Shown here in pieces: positions 1 to 7,359 of a stretch of 32,948 bases of DNA (positions within the stretch are counted from its first letter, which is position 1; each line of letters starts with the position of its first letter). The position numbers were made by a program, and so were the translations under genes. Under the pieces are notes generated by a model. That model had not been told where the DNA came from. It ran no database searches and saw only the letters and a list, made by a program, of their open reading frames with translations. The DNA comes from Terriglobales bacterium (lineage in GTDB: Bacteria > Acidobacteriota > Terriglobia > Terriglobales > SCQP01): positions 1-32,948 of the forward strand of contig JANWJU010000098.1 of the NCBI GenBank assembly GCA_025451775.1, given 5' to 3'.

Positions 1-770
1 ATTTCGGCCGCAATCTGCTCTTCCGCCGCAACGTGGTCCGCCATATCCGCCATGCCAACGGGATCTGGCTCGACAGCAACAACATCAACTGCCGCATCAG
101 CAGCAATGTGTTCGCGGACGTGCTCACTGTCAGTGCCGCGGTCCACATGGAGATGAACCTCCAACGGAATCAGATCGACACCAATATCATTTGGAACGTC
201 CGCAACGCCGAGCCGGGCACGCCGGGGCAGCGCGGCTGCGCGGGGTCGGGCATCTTCATCAACGCCACCGATCGCTTGACCATCGCTCAAAACCTGATTG
301 GACGCTGCGACAACTCCGGTATTTTTGCCATCACCCGTCCGGATCGCGCCCGCAGCGGAACGGCCTCGGGGAACAATATTGATAACAACATCTTTGCCAA
401 GTGCGGCAAGTCAGCGATCGTGTTCCTCAACCAGAACAATCAAGCTGACGGGAACCTCTACGCTGCCATGCCGGACCGGTTCCTGGGGTTTTTCACCGGC
501 GGCGCGCAACAGTGGCAGGACTTGCCGGCCTGGCGCCAGGCGCACGGCTGGGACACGCAGGGGGCGCTGGGCGACGTGCAGATTGACTTCGATCCTGACC
601 GCTTGGAGCTGACGCTGAGCAGCAGCCAGCCGTTTCCAAGACACCACGCATTCAATCATATCGAGACGGATATCCTGGGCCAGGCAACCGGGGACACCCG
701 GGCCCCCGGCCCTATTGCCGACCCCGGAGCCAAGCGGTTCTGGCCGGCGGACCCGCGCCGGCGGGCTTGA
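1..770 (+). CDS. Right-handed parallel beta-helix protein, 3' part (5' end outside window)
   Basis: The reading frame is already open at base 3 and closes with TGA at 768-770, so this is the C-terminal part of a longer gene; the GTG at 33 listed in the ORF track is not needed as a start. The visible ~255 residues carry repeated Asn-rich turns such as SGIFINATDRLTIAQNLI and SGNNIDNNIFAKCGKSAIV. These are typical of the pectate-lyase/NosD-like right-handed beta-helix fold of extracellular polysaccharide-active or polysaccharide-binding proteins. The last ~100 residues leave the repeat pattern and look like a C-terminal cap. Substrate and catalytic residues cannot be called from this fragment. 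It converges on the oxidoreductase at 840-1991, and its position beside sugar-oxidoreductase and isomerase genes makes a role in glycan breakdown plausible (inference). Confidence 0.75.
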   Translation, partial: FGRNLLFRRNVVRHIRHANGIWLDSNNINCRISSNVFADVLTVSAAVHMEMNLQRNQIDTNIIWNVRNAEPGTPGQRGCAGSGIFINATDRLTIAQNLIGRCDNSGIFAITRPDRARSGTASGNNIDNNIFAKCGKSAIVFLNQNNQADGNLYAAMPDRFLGFFTGGAQQWQDLPAWRQAHGWDTQGALGDVQIDFDPDRLELTLSSSQPFPRHHAFNHIETDILGQATGDTRAPGPIADPGAKRFWPADPRRRA

Positions 771-778
771 AGAAACTT

Positions 779-808
779 ACGGCGCCGGGGTTCGATTCCC
801 GGCGCCGT
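779..808. terminator. 11-bp GC-rich hairpin between convergent genes, with tRNA T-loop-like loop
   Basis: ACGGCGCCGGG (779-789) and CCCGGCGCCGT (798-808) are perfect complements around the loop GTTCGATT. The hairpin lies between the 3' ends of the beta-helix gene and the minus-strand oxidoreductase, so it can terminate both. No U-tract follows on either side. The loop with its neighbours reads GGTTCGATTCC, the tRNA T-arm (B-box) consensus, and GCCA follows the stem; see findings. Confidence 0.5.
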
Positions 809-839
809 GCCAGCCTTACGCCGGTTGTGTTTCTGCCAG

Positions 840-1991
840 CTAGGCTTTCGGCGTATCCACCCACTTGCGCGTTGTGTTGCTCTCCAACTCGGCCTCCAGA
901 ATTTGCAGCTGCCGCAGGCCGTCGCTGAACTGCGGGTACTCGAGCGGCGCCGAGGCGCTGCCGACCGAAGCGTAGAAGCGGCGGAAGAGCTGCTTGAAAG
1001 TGTCGGGGTAGCCTTCGGCGTGTCCGCCGGGGTAATCGGCGAAGGCGCGGGCTTCGGGTTTCAGCAGGGAAGGATCCTTGAGCAGCTCCTGGTTGTTGGT
1101 GTTGCGGTTCCCGATCCAGAGCTGGTTGGGGCGCTCCTGATCCCAGGTCACCGAACCCAGGGTGCCGTAGATCTCGATGCGCAGCTGGTTTTTGCGGCCC
1201 GCCGAGACCTGGCTCACGGTGAAGGCGCCGCGGGCGCGCTCGCCGAGGTGGAAGAGGCAGGAGCCGAAGTCCTCGGTCGTGATGGGCACCAACTCGTAGT
1301 CTTCGGGCTTCAACATCTTGCCCGAGAAGGTCTCGATCTCCCCTTTGGGCCGCTTGCGGTTCTTGTGGAAGGTCTGCACCTCCGCGCACACCGACTGGAT
1401 GCGCAGGCCGGTGACGTGTTCGGTCATATCGCACCAGTGCGAGCCGATATCGGCCAGGGTGCGGGAGGCGCCGTTGGCTTTTTGGTCGATGCGCCAGTTC
1501 CAGTCGGTGTCGTAAAGCAGCCAATCCTGCGAATATGTGCCCTGGACGACGAGAATCTCGCCCAACTCGCCGGCGGCGCACATGCGGCGCATCTGCTGCA
1601 CCAAGGGGTAATAGCGCAGGTTGTGGCAGGTGGCGTTGCGGAGCTTCTTCTCCGCCGCCAGCGCCACCAGCTTCTGCGCCTCCGCGGCTGAGATGGCAAG
1701 CGGCTTTTCGCAGAGCACATGCTTGCCCGCCTTCAGCGCCGCTTCCGCGATAGGGAAGTGCAGCGCGTTGGGGGTGCATACATGCACGACTTGGATGGCG
1801 GGGTCGTTGATGACCTCCGTGTAATCGGCCACCGCGCGGCCGATGCCAAACTCCTGCGCCAGCTTCTGGGCGGCGGGCAGTTGGGCGTCGGCGATGGCGC
1901 GGATGTCGACCGATCCCAGCCGGCGCAGGGCTTCCACGTGGGCGTGGCCGATGAAGCCAGCGCCGATGACAGCAGATGTATAGGTGCTCAT
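840..1991 (-). CDS. Gfo/Idh/MocA family oxidoreductase
   Basis: A 383-residue NAD(P)-dependent sugar (or sugar-acid/inositol) dehydrogenase, probably cytosolic since no signal peptide is seen. The N-terminal Rossmann fold begins SAVIGAGFIGHAH (residues 6-18). The family signature CEKPLA (about 94-99) holds the catalytic Lys96, and DIGSHWCD (about 181-188) supplies the Asp/His pair of the substrate pocket; the rest is the usual alpha/beta C-terminal domain. I start it at ATG 1991 because AAGGAAAG sits a normal distance upstream and the ORF-track extension to 2015 runs into the preceding gene. It lies 14 nt after the TIM-barrel isomerase stop, so the two are almost certainly cotranscribed. This pairing is common in 3-keto-glycoside and inositol-type sugar pathways; the actual substrate cannot be read from sequence. 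Confidence 0.88.
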   Translation of the reverse strand: MSTYTSAVIGAGFIGHAHVEALRRLGSVDIRAIADAQLPAAQKLAQEFGIGRAVADYTEVINDPAIQVVHVCTPNALHFPIAEAALKAGKHVLCEKPLAISAAEAQKLVALAAEKKLRNATCHNLRYYPLVQQMRRMCAAGELGEILVVQGTYSQDWLLYDTDWNWRIDQKANGASRTLADIGSHWCDMTEHVTGLRIQSVCAEVQTFHKNRKRPKGEIETFSGKMLKPEDYELVPITTEDFGSCLFHLGERARGAFTVSQVSAGRKNQLRIEIYGTLGSVTWDQERPNQLWIGNRNTNNQELLKDPSLLKPEARAFADYPGGHAEGYPDTFKQLFRRFYASVGSASAPLEYPQFSDGLRQLQILEAELESNTTRKWVDTPKA

Positions 1992-2005
1992 GAACTTTCC
2001 TTGAA

Positions 2006-2965
2006 TTACACCCACCAGGCGGCGGCGGGCTGCTCGGCGGGGACGATGGGCAGCAGGAAGCTGGCCGCGCGCGTGAGGCCCTCGTTAGGCGACAACAGGC
2101 TGTCCTCGTGCTCGATCGAGAGGGTGTAGTCGTAGCCGTACATGCGCAGTGTGGAGACGAACTCCCGCCACCACTCCTCGCCGTGGCCGTAGCCGCAGGT
2201 GCGGAAGATCCAGCCGCGGTTGCGCTCGTCGGTGTAAGGTTTGGTGTCCAGCACGCCGGTGAGGGGCAGGTTACGGCCGTAGATCTGGGTGTCCTTGGCG
2301 TGGACGTGGAAGATGGCGTCGCCGAGGATGCGGATGGCGGCGATGGGGTCGATATTCTGCCAGAACATGTGGCTGGGATCGTAGTTGCACCCCAGCGCGG
2401 GGCCGGCGATGGCGCGCAGCTTCAGCATCGTCTCCGGGCTGTAGGCCACGAAGCCGGGGTGCATCTCGATGGCGATCTTGACGCCGTGGTCGGCGGCGAA
2501 CTTGGCCCGCTTCACCCAGTACGGTGTCACCACCTCATCCCACTGCCACTTCAGCACGTCGAGGAAATCGGGCGGCCAGGGGCAGGTGACCCAATTGGGC
2601 TGTTTGGCCGCGGGCGAATCGCCGGGGCAGCCGGAGAAGTCCACCACCACGGGCACGCCCAGCTTCTCGGCCAGCAGGATGGTCTTCTCATTCACCTGCT
2701 GGTCGTGCTTGGCGCGGGCCGGATCCGGGTGCAGCGGGTTGCCGTGGCAGCTCAGGGCGCTGATGGAAAAGCCGTGGTCGGCGAGCGTCTTTTTGAACGT
2801 GTCCAGCTCAGCCTTGTTGTCGAGCATGGAGAGCTTGCAATGGGCGTCGCCAGGATAGTTGCCGGTGCCCAACTCGACCGTGCTGATGCCGACCGATTGC
2901 AGCTTCTTGAGAACTTCAGGGAGAGAAAAATTCGACAATAACGGGGTAAAAACGCCGACTTTCAA
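2006..2965 (-). CDS. Sugar phosphate isomerase/epimerase-like TIM-barrel protein
   Basis: A 319-residue xylose-isomerase-like (AP endonuclease family 2) TIM barrel. Candidate metal ligands fall in the expected order: Glu167 in IAIEMHPGF, Asp196/His199 in NYDPSHMFW, His222 in HVHAKD and Glu285 in SIEHED. These suggest an epimerase, isomerase or lyase acting on a sugar or keto-sugar with a divalent metal. The start codon is TTG (2963-2965). It is chosen because GGAGGTGATC, a near-complete anti-16S complement, lies 6 nt upstream and because the protein begins directly with strand beta-1 (MKVGVF). It forms a two-gene unit with the downstream Gfo/Idh oxidoreductase. Its SD can pair with an upstream anti-SD (see the regulatory entry). 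The substrate is unknown. Confidence 0.85.
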   Translation of the reverse strand: MKVGVFTPLLSNFSLPEVLKKLQSVGISTVELGTGNYPGDAHCKLSMLDNKAELDTFKKTLADHGFSISALSCHGNPLHPDPARAKHDQQVNEKTILLAEKLGVPVVVDFSGCPGDSPAAKQPNWVTCPWPPDFLDVLKWQWDEVVTPYWVKRAKFAADHGVKIAIEMHPGFVAYSPETMLKLRAIAGPALGCNYDPSHMFWQNIDPIAAIRILGDAIFHVHAKDTQIYGRNLPLTGVLDTKPYTDERNRGWIFRTCGYGHGEEWWREFVSTLRMYGYDYTLSIEHEDSLLSPNEGLTRAASFLLPIVPAEQPAAAWWV

Positions 2966-3016
2966 AGATCACCTCCGACTGGACAACGCTAGCAGCGTAG
3001 CGCAGCCGGAGGTGAT
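2966..3016 (-). promoter_or_regulatory. SD-sequestering inverted repeat in front of the isomerase gene
   Basis: On the minus strand ATCACCTCCG (3016-3007) is followed 29 nt later by its exact complement CGGAGGTGAT (2977-2968), which contains the Shine-Dalgarno sequence of the TTG-started isomerase gene. Between them CGCTA/TAGCG can form an inner 5-bp stem. A transcript covering this region could therefore hide the ribosome binding site in a 10-bp helix. The pairing is seen directly; a translational-control role is inference. Confidence 0.5.
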
Positions 3017-3027
3017 TCGCAAGGCAA

Positions 3028-3045
3028 AACCAGCGCCCGCTGGTT
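3028..3045 (-). terminator. Hairpin terminator after the TonB-dependent receptor gene
   Basis: Just downstream of the receptor stop codon, the minus strand reads AACCAGCG-GG-CGCTGGTT followed by TTGCC. This is an 8-bp perfect stem with a minimal loop and a short T-run. It could be a weak intrinsic terminator that partly separates the receptor from the isomerase/oxidoreductase pair. Confidence 0.45.
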
Positions 3046-3049
3046 GCGC

Positions 3050-6000
3050 CTACCAGTGCAGGCGCAGCCCTAATTCCATCTGCCGGGGACCATTTTGGGT
3101 GCCCGTGATGGTGCCGAAGTCGGCTGGATCTTGCAGCATCAGGCTGGGGTCGGCCCAATTGACGTGATTGAAGGCATTGGTCATCTCCACGTTGAAGGTC
3201 GCGCCCAAACGCTCAGTGACTTGGAAGTCTTTGCGCAGATTCATGTCTACGTTCCAGAACGCCTGGCCATAGCCAAAGATGGTGGTGCGGGAGTGGTCCT
3301 GCCCCAGGATGGCGGGACGGAACGAGGCCAGCACCGCCGCCGGGTCGGCAAAGGCATTGATGCCGGTGCCGCCGCCGGTGGGATCTTGGTTGGCCCCCAC
3401 GACGCCGTTGCTGGTGAAGTTGAAGTGCGGAGTCACCTGGGGAATGGATTTGAGCGGGATCGCCGAGACATCGTTATCGGAGTTGACGGTAGGGGAGCCG
3501 TACTCCTCCCACGATCCGTCAATGACCGAGAGCGGATCGCCGCTGTGCCAGGTCAGGATGGGGGCCACCGACCAGCCCCCGAACAGCCGTCCCTCCCAGC
3601 CCGCGCCCTGGTAAGGGATTTGATAGAGCGCGGTGATGTTGGCGATCCAGCGCAGGTCGTAGAGAGACGTGCCGTAATCGGCGGTACGGCTGAAGGCGTC
3701 AACCGTCTGCGAGCCGCTCGCCGCCTGGTAGTAGGCGCCCATGTCGAGGGCGTGGGACCAGGTGAGGTTGCCATCGAGCGTGAGCCCGTTGGCGGCCCGC
3801 TTTTGCAGGCTGAGGACGCCGGCGTTGTAGGTCGAGCGGCCATTCGAGGAGGCCAACTCGGCGCCGCCCAGCCCCTGGCTCTGAATCAAGGCGGGGCCGA
3901 AGACCCAGTGGTTTTCCAGATCACCCCAGAGGTTGGCCACGTTCTGGAGGCCGATGTTGTTGGTGCCAGTGGGGCCTTCGGCGGCGGCCACGGCGGCGGT
4001 GCAGTTGGCGGCATTGGCGCAGAAATTTCCGGGGCCCTTGGCCAGCGCTGCTTCAAAAAACGGTTGCGGGGTGACGGCGCTGGGGCTGATCGATGGGTCG
4101 GCGTTGAGCTGGTTGGCGAGTGCGGCGTAGGCTTGGGCGAAGGATTGGCCGCCCAGGGTCATCATGTAGGGCACTTGGTTGAGGTCTTCGGTGCGGTACT
4201 GATGCCGCTCCCAGCGGCCCACCCAGGCGAGTTGCAAGATGGTGTTGCCGGGGAGTTGGCGCTGCAGGCTGACGGTGAACTCGTCAATCGCTGCCGGCTG
4301 GAAATCGGGGGAGATGCTACCCCCGCTGGCGATGGCGGCACTGTTTACCCCGGGCTGAATGGGCGTTGCCAGCGTGGCCGGCAGCGCCGGCAGCGGGGCC
4401 ACGTTGCCGTCGGTACCGAGGCGGAAGGCGGTGGCGGCCGTCTGCGTGGCGGTGCCGTTACAGGCTGCCGCCGAGCTGGTCACGCTGGGTGAGTTCACGC
4501 CGTAGCAGGTGGCAGCTTGGGCGAAGCCGACGCCGTTGAGCGGGGAAATCACCAAGGTGGTGCCGTTGCTGCGATCGTAGACGCGTCCCCAACCGGCGCG
4601 CAGCACGCTGGCATCGCTGCCGAACAGGCGTTGCCTCCAACCCCCGCCAAAGTGCGGGTTCCAGGCGGCGGCCAGACGCGGGCTGGCGTCCGCGTAGACG
4701 GGGTGGAACGGATACTGACCCAGGCTCTTGACCGCGCCCACCGGCTCATAGCCGAGCACCGGATTATAGTTCTGACCCGCCAAGGCGGCCTTGGCCTTGG
4801 CGCTCAGATAGCCGATGGTGGTGATGGGGGTGCCATTGCCGTCGACCAAAATATCCTGCGCGCCGTTTTGCTCGACCGGCGGCATCTGCGCGCCCCAGTT
4901 CACTCCATAGGTTAGTGTCAGCCGCGGCGTGATGTGCCAACTGTCGCTGGCATAAATGCTCCAATTGTTGATGGCGCTGGTGGCGCCAATGGGGGTGCCC
5001 TGCGGTTGCAAGGTGAGGTTGGCGCCGGTGCGGCTGCCCACCACCTTGGCGCTATCCAGGGTGCCGATGGTCTCGTAGTAGAGCTGATCCCATTGGGCGG
5101 AGGTGGCGGCGATACAGTTGGTGAGGAGCGTGGCCGTGCAGGAGGGCGGGCGGTAGTCCGCGGAAGCGAGAATGCTGTGAGCGCCGCCCAGCGTGTATTC
5201 GGGCGTGGTCAGTGCCCCGCCGGCGTCGTCGCGGACGAACCGCACCCAGGTGTGGTCCCAGTTGGCGCCGAATTGCACCAGATGGTTGCCATGATTCCAG
5301 CTCACGTTGTCGCTGTAGTTCCAATCGTGGCCGTTCCAGGTGCGCTGGCGGGCGCCGGGCCAGTTGATGTTCACGGGATCCAGCCCGCCGGTGATGCCGC
5401 CGCCGACGCTGACGCCGGCGGGTACGCCCGGGATCAGTTGGGGCACGCCACCGGTCTGCCACGACCACCAATTGCGGACGTAGTTGAAATGGAATTGATT
5501 GACCAGGTTGGGTGTGATCTGGCCGGTGAGCGCGGTGACGAAGTACCGCGGCTGCACCGGATGCACCGAAGTCAGCCGCGGCACGCCCAGCGTGTCGCCC
5601 GGTAAAACCCCGCCCCAGTCAAACTGCGGATAGCTGCTGGTTTCCGGATCAACCGACTTGTCCATGCGATAGCTGGCCATCCATTGCCAATTGGAGCCGA
5701 AGTCATGGTCCATGCGCGCCACGAAGCTGTTGTCGCTGGTGGGGATGCTCACTTGCTGGCTGTCGCCAATGGTGTTGAGGCCGTCGCCGACGGAAGTATT
5801 GTTGCCCACCGGCATGTACTTCGACCACAGCCCGCTTACCAGCGGACTGATGCCGATTTGGCGGGGATCGCACGGCTGTCCGCCCGTGGGCCCACAGGCG
5901 GTGGAAGTGGCCAAGTCAAACTGCTCGACCACCTTGTTGCCGTCGCGGAATTGCAGGATGCCTTGCCGCATCAGAGCCGAGGGCACGATGGTGGTCTCCG

Positions 6001-6982
6001 TCTGCGACAGCGGAAAGCGCCGGCCCTCGAAGTTCATGTAGAAAAACGTCTTGCCGCCCAGCATGGGAGGGAGCAGCGGTCCGCCCAACGCGCCGCCAAA
6101 CCGGTTCTGATGATTCTTCTGCTGATGGATGCCCAGCCGGTTGTCGTTCCAATCGTTGGCGTTGAGCCAGTTGGCCTGATAAAAGTCGTAGAGTGAGCCG
6201 TGCCAGGCGCTGGTGCCGCGCTTGGTGACCATCATCACCTCGCCGCCGGAGGCCGTGCTGTAATCGGCGGTGGGGTTGTTGGTGGTGACGCGGATCTCCT
6301 GGATGCTCTCCACCGGGGTGGGCACGACGCCGGAGCCGGAGTTGTTGCTGCTGAAGCCGGCGGTATAGAGGGCGCCGTTGCCGTCAATATCGCTGGTATT
6401 GTTGCCCCCGTCCAGCAGGTAGGTGTTCTGATCCTTCAAGGCCCCCGAGATCTCGCCTGCGGGGTTGGTGTTGCCCTGGTAAATCAACAGCGACGAAGCA
6501 TCGCGGCCGAGGTTGGGGAGCGCCAGGGCGGCATCGCCGGAGAGCGCCGTGCCGAGGGAGGCGTTCATGGTCTGCAACTCGGCGACGGGCGAGGCGCCGA
6601 CCTCCACCGTTTGATTGACGGTGCCAACCGTGAGCCGGACGTTTTCGGTGAGTGCCGCCGCCACGTTCACCGCTTGTCCGGTGATGCGGGCGGATTGGAA
6701 CCCGGCTTTGTCCACGCGCAGATCGTAGGTGCCCAGCCTGACCGCGGGGAAAAGGTAGCGGCCTGCGCTATTGGTCTGGACCGTGCGTATCACGCCCGTG
6801 GCATTGTCGGTCAGCGTGACGTTAGCCGCGGGAATCGCGGCACTGCTCGGATCGGTCACAGCCCCCACAATCGTGCCCGTTGCCGTGGCTTGCCCCTGCA
6901 GGCGCAGAGCGCCGCCGCCAGTTAATCCCAGCAAAATCACTGCTGCGCACGCCCAGCGCCAGCTATCAGTTAGTCGGTGCAT
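3050..6982 (-). CDS. Oar-like TonB-dependent receptor with N-terminal carboxypeptidase-regulatory-like domain
   Basis: A 1310-residue outer-membrane beta-barrel transporter of the large type expanded in Acidobacteriota. Residues 1 to ~31 form a Sec signal peptide (basic start, hydrophobic AAVILLGLTGG, then LQGQA). Residues ~35-115 are a Ig-like carboxypeptidase-regulatory domain (GTIVGAVTDPSSAAIPAANV). A TonB plug follows (~120-250, with ALPNLGRDASSLL and YLLDGGNNTSDIDG). The remainder is barrel and ends in an aromatic residue (LGLRLHW), as expected for BAM recognition. It probably imports or binds large substrates such as glycans or peptides with energy from TonB-ExbBD, which are not in the window. 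Neighbouring sugar enzymes hint at a carbohydrate ligand, but this is inference. A sigma70-like promoter is visible at 7015-7042. Confidence 0.92.
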   Translation of the reverse strand: MHRLTDSWRWACAAVILLGLTGGGALRLQGQATATGTIVGAVTDPSSAAIPAANVTLTDNATGVIRTVQTNSAGRYLFPAVRLGTYDLRVDKAGFQSARITGQAVNVAAALTENVRLTVGTVNQTVEVGASPVAELQTMNASLGTALSGDAALALPNLGRDASSLLIYQGNTNPAGEISGALKDQNTYLLDGGNNTSDIDGNGALYTAGFSSNNSGSGVVPTPVESIQEIRVTTNNPTADYSTASGGEVMMVTKRGTSAWHGSLYDFYQANWLNANDWNDNRLGIHQQKNHQNRFGGALGGPLLPPMLGGKTFFYMNFEGRRFPLSQTETTIVPSALMRQGILQFRDGNKVVEQFDLATSTACGPTGGQPCDPRQIGISPLVSGLWSKYMPVGNNTSVGDGLNTIGDSQQVSIPTSDNSFVARMDHDFGSNWQWMASYRMDKSVDPETSSYPQFDWGGVLPGDTLGVPRLTSVHPVQPRYFVTALTGQITPNLVNQFHFNYVRNWWSWQTGGVPQLIPGVPAGVSVGGGITGGLDPVNINWPGARQRTWNGHDWNYSDNVSWNHGNHLVQFGANWDHTWVRFVRDDAGGALTTPEYTLGGAHSILASADYRPPSCTATLLTNCIAATSAQWDQLYYETIGTLDSAKVVGSRTGANLTLQPQGTPIGATSAINNWSIYASDSWHITPRLTLTYGVNWGAQMPPVEQNGAQDILVDGNGTPITTIGYLSAKAKAALAGQNYNPVLGYEPVGAVKSLGQYPFHPVYADASPRLAAAWNPHFGGGWRQRLFGSDASVLRAGWGRVYDRSNGTTLVISPLNGVGFAQAATCYGVNSPSVTSSAAACNGTATQTAATAFRLGTDGNVAPLPALPATLATPIQPGVNSAAIASGGSISPDFQPAAIDEFTVSLQRQLPGNTILQLAWVGRWERHQYRTEDLNQVPYMMTLGGQSFAQAYAALANQLNADPSISPSAVTPQPFFEAALAKGPGNFCANAANCTAAVAAAEGPTGTNNIGLQNVANLWGDLENHWVFGPALIQSQGLGGAELASSNGRSTYNAGVLSLQKRAANGLTLDGNLTWSHALDMGAYYQAASGSQTVDAFSRTADYGTSLYDLRWIANITALYQIPYQGAGWEGRLFGGWSVAPILTWHSGDPLSVIDGSWEEYGSPTVNSDNDVSAIPLKSIPQVTPHFNFTSNGVVGANQDPTGGGTGINAFADPAAVLASFRPAILGQDHSRTTIFGYGQAFWNVDMNLRKDFQVTERLGATFNVEMTNAFNHVNWADPSLMLQDPADFGTITGTQNGPRQMELGLRLHW

Positions 6983-7014
6983 GGTCCCCTGAATATGGCT
7001 TTAACGGTGGCTCC

Positions 7015-7042
7015 ATCCTACGCGACACCGCCACTATGTCAA
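7015..7042 (-). promoter_or_regulatory. Sigma70-type promoter of the TonB-dependent receptor gene
   Basis: Reading the minus strand, a perfect TTGACA (7042-7037) is followed after 16 nt by TAGGAT (7020-7015). The predicted start point gives a leader of about 25 nt before ATG 6982. This is the only perfect -35 box I found in the window. Confidence 0.6.
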
Positions 7043-7334
7043 GTTAAAACAACGAGATGGAACACTTCCCGTCACTACATCGGCGGCAGGAAGGGCGGAC
7101 TTGAGGTGCCACCTCAGATCGGCGCAGGCCTCACGACGTAGAGACTCTGGGAGACGCTGATGTGCCGCCTGACGATTAAAGCGCCCCCGCACGGTCCACG
7201 CCACACCATCGCAGTCGGGCAGACGGTGGTCTGGCCCGCAAGGATCAAAACGCCGCCTCCATGCGGTGGCGAGGCCATGGGGTTTTTGCATGGCGGCGCG
7301 CACGGGCGCCCGCGGGCGGGTCAGGCCGCCGCCC
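7043..7334. other. Intergenic region between divergent TonB receptor and metG; no credible gene
   Basis: About 290 nt between the two divergent promoters. ORFs of 89 aa (7034-7303, minus) and 60 aa (7160-7342, plus) exist but lack recognisable motifs, overlap promoter elements and look like chance. I see a perfect dyad TGAGGTgccACCTCA at 7102-7116, about 60 nt upstream of the receptor promoter, which could be an operator, and an imperfect hairpin around GGGCAGACGGTGGTCTGGCCC near 7217-7237. No tRNA, T-box or riboswitch structure is recognisable. Confidence 0.4.
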
Positions 7335-7340
7335 TATACT
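7335..7340 (+). promoter_or_regulatory. -10 element of metG
   Basis: TATACT lies 19 nt before ATG 7360, so the predicted mRNA leader is only about 12 nt. No convincing -35 hexamer is visible and no clear SD sits before the start codon. Confidence 0.5.
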
Positions 7341-7359
7341 AGAATTTTGTGGCCACGCC

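Noticed and set aside
771-839. Possible tRNA gene at the GGTTCGATTCC motif
   Set aside because: No D-arm, anticodon arm or 5' acceptor strand precedes it; that region is the end of a coding sequence, and the spacing to CCA is one base short.
3095-4492. 465-aa plus-strand ORF opposite the TonB receptor
   Set aside because: Low-complexity Gly/Val/Ala-rich shadow of the receptor barrel region.
7034-7303. 89-aa minus-strand ORF in the receptor-metG gap
   Set aside because: Its stop region overlaps the receptor -35 box, it has no SD or motif, and it is likely chance.
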